DNA from: CBDHCC01 sp965261015
GTDB lineage: Bacteria; Pseudomonadota; Alphaproteobacteria; Sphingomonadales; Sphingomonadaceae
Direction: 5' to 3'
Assembly (NCBI GenBank): GCA_965261015.1
Contig: CBDHCC010000001.1
Span: 62,001 to 126,000, forward strand
DNA length: 64,000 nt
Part shown: piece after piece, positions 61,328 through 64,000 of the stretch
Layout of the letters: the number at the start of each line of letters is the position of its first letter
Numbering within the stretch: position 1 is the stretch's first letter
Notes under the pieces: model-generated
Told to the model about the DNA's origin: nothing
Databases searched by the model: none
Seen by the model: only the letters and a program-made list of their open reading frames with translations
Translations under genes and position numbers: made by a program

Positions 61328-62919
61328 TGCCCCGACGCGCCCTGCTTCAAGCCCTGTCGACCGTTGCGCTGGCGCTGACGATCGCGGTCCCGCTCCACGC
61401 CGCCCCGCCCGCCGGCTTCGCGGACGAGGTGGAGCGATTGCGCCAGGAGGTCGGCGTTCCCGGCATGGCCATCAGCATCGTGGAGGACGGTCAGGTCACC
61501 TTCGACCAGGGCTTCGGCGTCCGCAAGCTGGGCGGGACGGAGCGGGTCGACGCGCAGACGATCTTCCCCAACGGCTCCACCGGCAAGGCGTTCACCACCG
61601 CCGCGCTGGCGCTGCTGGTCGACGAGGGCAAGATCGGATGGGACGATCCGGTCATCCAGCACATGCCCTGGTTCGCCATGTACGATCCCTGGGTCACGCG
61701 CGAGATGACGGTGCGCGACCTGCTCGTCCATCGCAGCGGCCTGGGGCTGGGCGAGGGCGACCTGCTGCTGGTGCCGCGCAGCGACCGCACGCGGCGCGAG
61801 AGCGTCGAGCGCCTGCGCTATCTGAAGCCCGCGACCAGCTTCCGCAGCGCCTACGCCTACGACAACGTGCTCTACATGGCGGCCGGTCAGCTGATCGAGG
61901 AGGTGAGCGGGCACACCTGGGAGGCGTTCGTCCGGGACCGCATCCTGACCCCGCTCCACATGGACGAGTCCAGGACGGACGTGACGCGCTTCGACGTCGC
62001 CAACCGCGCGTTCCCTCACGCCCGCATCGGCGGCGCCTTTCGCGGGCTCGGCGACCTGACGGTGCTCGACGAGCGCGACGAACTCGGCCGCAATGGCGCG
62101 CCGGCCGGCGGCATGACGGTGAGCGCCAGCGACATGGCCGACTGGATGCGCGTGCAGCTGGCGTCCGGTCGGATGCCGGACGGCGGCCGGCTGTTCAGCG
62201 AAGCCGCGGCGCGCGAGATGTGGACGCCCGTCGTGCTGCAACCGATCGGGACCTTGCCGCAGCCGATCCGGGCCGCGCAGCCGATGTTCGACACCTACGC
62301 GCTGGGGTGGGACGTGCAGGACTATAAGGGAGCCAAGATCGTGTCGCACGGCGGCGCGGTGTTCGGCTTCCTGTCGCTCGTCGTGCTGGTGCCGGAGAAG
62401 AATGTCGGCTTCACCATCCTCATCAACTCGGAGGACGGGGAGATCCTGCGCGGGCTGCAATACACGCTGCTCGACCATTATCTGGACAAGCCGACGCAGG
62501 ACTGGCCGGCCGCCTTTCGCGCGGTCAAGGCGGAACGGCTGAAGGCCGCGCTGGCCGTCGTCCAACAGACGCAGGCGTCCCCCGCGAAGGTCGGGCCGTC
62601 GCTGCCGCTGTCGCGCTATGCGGGCGAATATATCGACCCCTGGTACGGCCCGGTCGCCATCCGGGAGGAGGGTGGAGGACTGCGCATAGACTTCACCCGG
62701 ACGCCGCGCCTGGCCGGACGGCTGGAGCATTGGCAGTACGACACCTTCCGCACGGTCTTCGACGACCCGTCGGCGGAACCGGCCTACGTCACCTTCGCGC
62801 TGGACGCGGACGGGGCGATCGACCGGGTGACGATGAAGCCAGTGTCGCCGATCGCCGACTTCAGCTGGGACTATCAGGACCTGAAGCTGACGCCGGTGGT
62901 CACGGGGGAGCGCAAGTGA
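61327..62919 (+). CDS. exported serine hydrolase with C-terminal DUF3471-like domain
   Basis: 530 residues with a signal peptide (1-25). SxxK is S84-T-G-K87; Tyr motif YAYDN; HGG box SHGGAVFG. The last 100 residues (YAGEYIDPWYGPVAIREEGG onward) match the beta-barrel-like DUF3471 domain often found behind such hydrolases. More distant from the other two hydrolases. ATG overlaps the preceding stop. Confidence 0.87.
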   Translation: MPRRALLQALSTVALALTIAVPLHAAPPAGFADEVERLRQEVGVPGMAISIVEDGQVTFDQGFGVRKLGGTERVDAQTIFPNGSTGKAFTTAALALLVDEGKIGWDDPVIQHMPWFAMYDPWVTREMTVRDLLVHRSGLGLGEGDLLLVPRSDRTRRESVERLRYLKPATSFRSAYAYDNVLYMAAGQLIEEVSGHTWEAFVRDRILTPLHMDESRTDVTRFDVANRAFPHARIGGAFRGLGDLTVLDERDELGRNGAPAGGMTVSASDMADWMRVQLASGRMPDGGRLFSEAAAREMWTPVVLQPIGTLPQPIRAAQPMFDTYALGWDVQDYKGAKIVSHGGAVFGFLSLVVLVPEKNVGFTILINSEDGEILRGLQYTLLDHYLDKPTQDWPAAFRAVKAERLKAALAVVQQTQASPAKVGPSLPLSRYAGEYIDPWYGPVAIREEGGGLRIDFTRTPRLAGRLEHWQYDTFRTVFDDPSAEPAYVTFALDADGAIDRVTMKPVSPIADFSWDYQDLKLTPVVTGERK

Positions 62920-63050
62920 GGCTGGCCGCGCCAGTCCTCGCCTCCGCCCTCACGGGCCCGTCCGCCACCATCACCGCGCGGACCGCCGCATCAGCCGATG
63001 CGTCGGGTCAGACCGGCCTGGGCGTGCGGCACACACAACCCAGGAACTGA
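62916..63050 (+). CDS. short uncertain frame at the operon's end
   Basis: A GTG at 62916 overlaps the preceding stop (GTGA), in the same translational-coupling pattern as the rest of the operon, and opens a 44-residue frame beginning like a signal peptide (LAAPVLASALTGPSATITAR). It ends at 63050 with no recognisable domain. It may be the stump of a former next gene; a chance frame is equally possible. Confidence 0.25.
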   Translation: MRLAAPVLASALTGPSATITARTAASADASGQTGLGVRHTQPRN

Positions 63051-63352
63051 ACCGCGCGGACGGCCGGGCCGAGGACGCGAAAGCGGTCGCCGCGAAGGCA
63101 GGGGCGCTCCAACCGCCGGCGATCGCGCCACCGTGCGGCCGATGGCACCGGGCCCGCTCGTTGAGCGCTGAGAAGAGCGTTTGGCGTTCGCCTCTGCCTC
63201 CTCGCCGGGCGACGAGACGATCCCGTCGGCCCTCGCATCGCGTCAGGGCAAGGCTGGTTGGTCACCCGGTCTGCTCGGGCACGCGCATCGGCATGACACT
63301 TGCCAATGTGATGTTATATTATATCTGAGCAGGTGAGGCTTGGTGGGGCGAC
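63051..63352. other. gap without a clear gene, ending in an AT-rich regulatory site
   Basis: 302 bases between the hydrolase operon and the MerC-like gene. No credible coding frame on either strand; the right end holds an AT-rich dyad (listed separately). Its content may include remains of a deleted gene. Confidence 0.5.
63308..63328 (+). promoter_or_regulatory. putative Zur-type zinc-regulator box
   Basis: GATGTTATATTATATC (63310-63325) is an imperfect palindrome (12 of 16 positions symmetric) and strikingly AT-rich against 70% GC flanks. It resembles the ATGTTATAATATAAC-type boxes bound by Zur in proteobacteria. It ends 27 bases before the MerC-like ATG, so binding would block transcription. 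Inference from motif similarity only. Confidence 0.45.
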
Positions 63353-63745
63353 ATGCGGACGGAACCGAATCTGACGGCAACGGACTGGCTGGAGCGCGCC
63401 GCATTGGCGGGTTCCTTCGCGTGCCTGGTGCATTGCCTGGCGCTGCCTCTGCTGATCGCATCGCTTCCCGCGCTGTCGACGATGCTCTCCATACCGGAGT
63501 CGTTCCACATCTGGGTGCTTGCCTTCGCGGCACCGGCCGCGGCCCTGGCGCTCTGGCAAGGTCGTCAGAAGCACGGTGCCGTCTATCCGCTGCTTCTCGG
63601 CGTCGTTGGGCTGGTGTTGTTGGCGACTGGAGCCCTCCTCGTCAGGCGGACGGCGGCCGAGACTCCAGTGACGGTGGCCGGAAGCCTGGTGCTCAGCCTG
63701 GCGCACATCGCCAACTGGCGTCTTCGCCACACCTGCGACCACTGA
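63353..63745 (+). CDS. MerC-domain membrane protein
   Basis: 130 residues with four membrane helices and the MerC-like start of helix 1, GSFACLVHCLALPLL, whose two Cys suit metal transfer. MerC proteins bind and transport Hg(II) or other metals; members behind a Zur-like box are usually linked to zinc homeostasis. No merR, merA or merT is near, so mercury resistance is unlikely. Confidence 0.8.
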   Translation: MRTEPNLTATDWLERAALAGSFACLVHCLALPLLIASLPALSTMLSIPESFHIWVLAFAAPAAALALWQGRQKHGAVYPLLLGVVGLVLLATGALLVRRTAAETPVTVAGSLVLSLAHIANWRLRHTCDH

Positions 63746-63770
63746 GCGGCAGCCTTGTCGCCCTCCACCC

Positions 63771-64000
63771 TCAAAGTCTGCCGTTGACCACCTCAAAGTT
63801 CAAGTCACGCAGGCTCCGCCGAGCCGAACCAAAACCATTCTCCCCCTTGTTCTGCCGCACGAAGGTCCCTGTCACGGGCACTGGTTCGTTCGAGAACAGG
63901 GTCGCCCAGCGAAACTGGCAGCGCATCATTGATGAGGCGATTTCATGTGACAGTATATCCTGCAAGGGCTTAAGTGAGGTCGGGCTGTCGCGCCAGTCGT
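63771..64000 (-). CDS. unrecognised protein, C-terminal part (5' end outside window)
   Basis: The minus-strand frame is open from the right edge to a stop at 63771-63773 (about 75 codons), with SPTSLKPLQDILSHEIAS and ATLFSNEPVPVTGTFVRQNK. Base composition is less GC-rich than the rest of the window. No family was recognised; the start of the gene must lie to the right of the window. A small gene starting at a TTG at 63965 is the alternative. Confidence 0.45.
   Translation of the reverse strand, partial: DWRDSPTSLKPLQDILSHEIASSMMRCQFRWATLFSNEPVPVTGTFVRQNKGENGFGSARRSLRDLNFEVVNGRL

Noticed and set aside
63008..63265. Minus-strand frame of 85 codons in the gap before the MerC-like gene
   Set aside because: Arg/Pro-rich composition, no ribosome site and no family features; typical of a chance frame in GC-rich sequence.
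63353..63745. Mercury-resistance operon
   Set aside because: Only a MerC-like gene is present; merR, merT, merP and merA are absent and the upstream site is Zur-like rather than MerR-like.
1..64000. tRNA/rRNA genes, CRISPR arrays, insertion sequences, prophage
   Set aside because: None was recognised on either strand by eye; a covariance-model and repeat search would be needed to exclude small ones.

Overview
The window is about 70% GC and densely coded, with ATGA/GTGA four-base overlaps between many genes. The gene families and the flagellar gene organisation suggest an alphaproteobacterium of the Sphingomonadales (Sphingomonas-like). No rRNA, tRNA, CRISPR array, transposase or integrase was recognised.

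Layout. (1) 1-10256, housekeeping: a GNAT/nitrilase fusion cut by the left edge, an extensin-like lipoprotein, a LOG-family protein, a membrane-anchored cytochrome c, then mutY - serine hydrolase - nudC on the minus strand, and a divergent plus-strand run of a DUF721 protein, two DsbA-like thiol proteins and an alpha/beta hydrolase. (2) 10260-43548, one nearly complete flagellar locus. Minus strand: lytic transglycosylase-flhA-fliA, flgA-flgM-flgN, and a miniature MotA/MotB-like pair. Plus strand: flgBCDEF, flgGHIJKL, motA, motB, a LuxR-type response regulator; flagellin (minus); a sigma-54 activator followed by fliEFGHIJ; a CPBP membrane protease; fliKLMNOPQR, flhB, fliD, fliS. Four close matches to the sigma-54 consensus (TGGCAC, GG-N10-GC) stand in front of the transglycosylase, flgA, flgB and fliK, and a GAYTGA-type activator is encoded inside the locus. 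FliA and FlgM are also present. Chemotaxis genes, flhF and flhG are absent. FlgD, FlgE and flagellin are unusually short. (3) 43610-47283, a PapD-like periplasmic chaperone and a 937-residue usher-like outer-membrane protein with no pilin gene beside them. (4) 47419-63050, a peptide / D-amino-acid catabolic island around a cupin-XRE regulator: a TonB-receptor remnant, an M19 dipeptidase and a D-aminoacylase-like amidohydrolase on the left; on the right a run of serine hydrolase, dipeptide epimerase/DgcA, POT-type peptide transporter, class V aminotransferase-like enzyme, DUF1611/DgcN, YkvI-like permease and two more serine hydrolases. (5) 63051-64000, a less GC-rich edge with a MerC-like membrane protein behind an AT-rich dyad resembling a Zur box, and the tail of an unrecognised gene.

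How the genes may work together. The flagellar genes form a sigma-54 / sigma-28 hierarchy for a compact flagellum. The island looks built to hydrolyse short peptides that carry D-residues or blocked ends, import them, epimerise or N-acetylate the acidic D-residue and feed it to central metabolism. Several of its enzymes carry unusual active sites (amidohydrolase without HxH, POT without the full ExxER motif, cysteine-desulfurase-like protein without the catalytic cysteine), so the true substrate may be something not yet described. Three copies of a Sphingomonas-type inverted repeat lie in the larger gaps.
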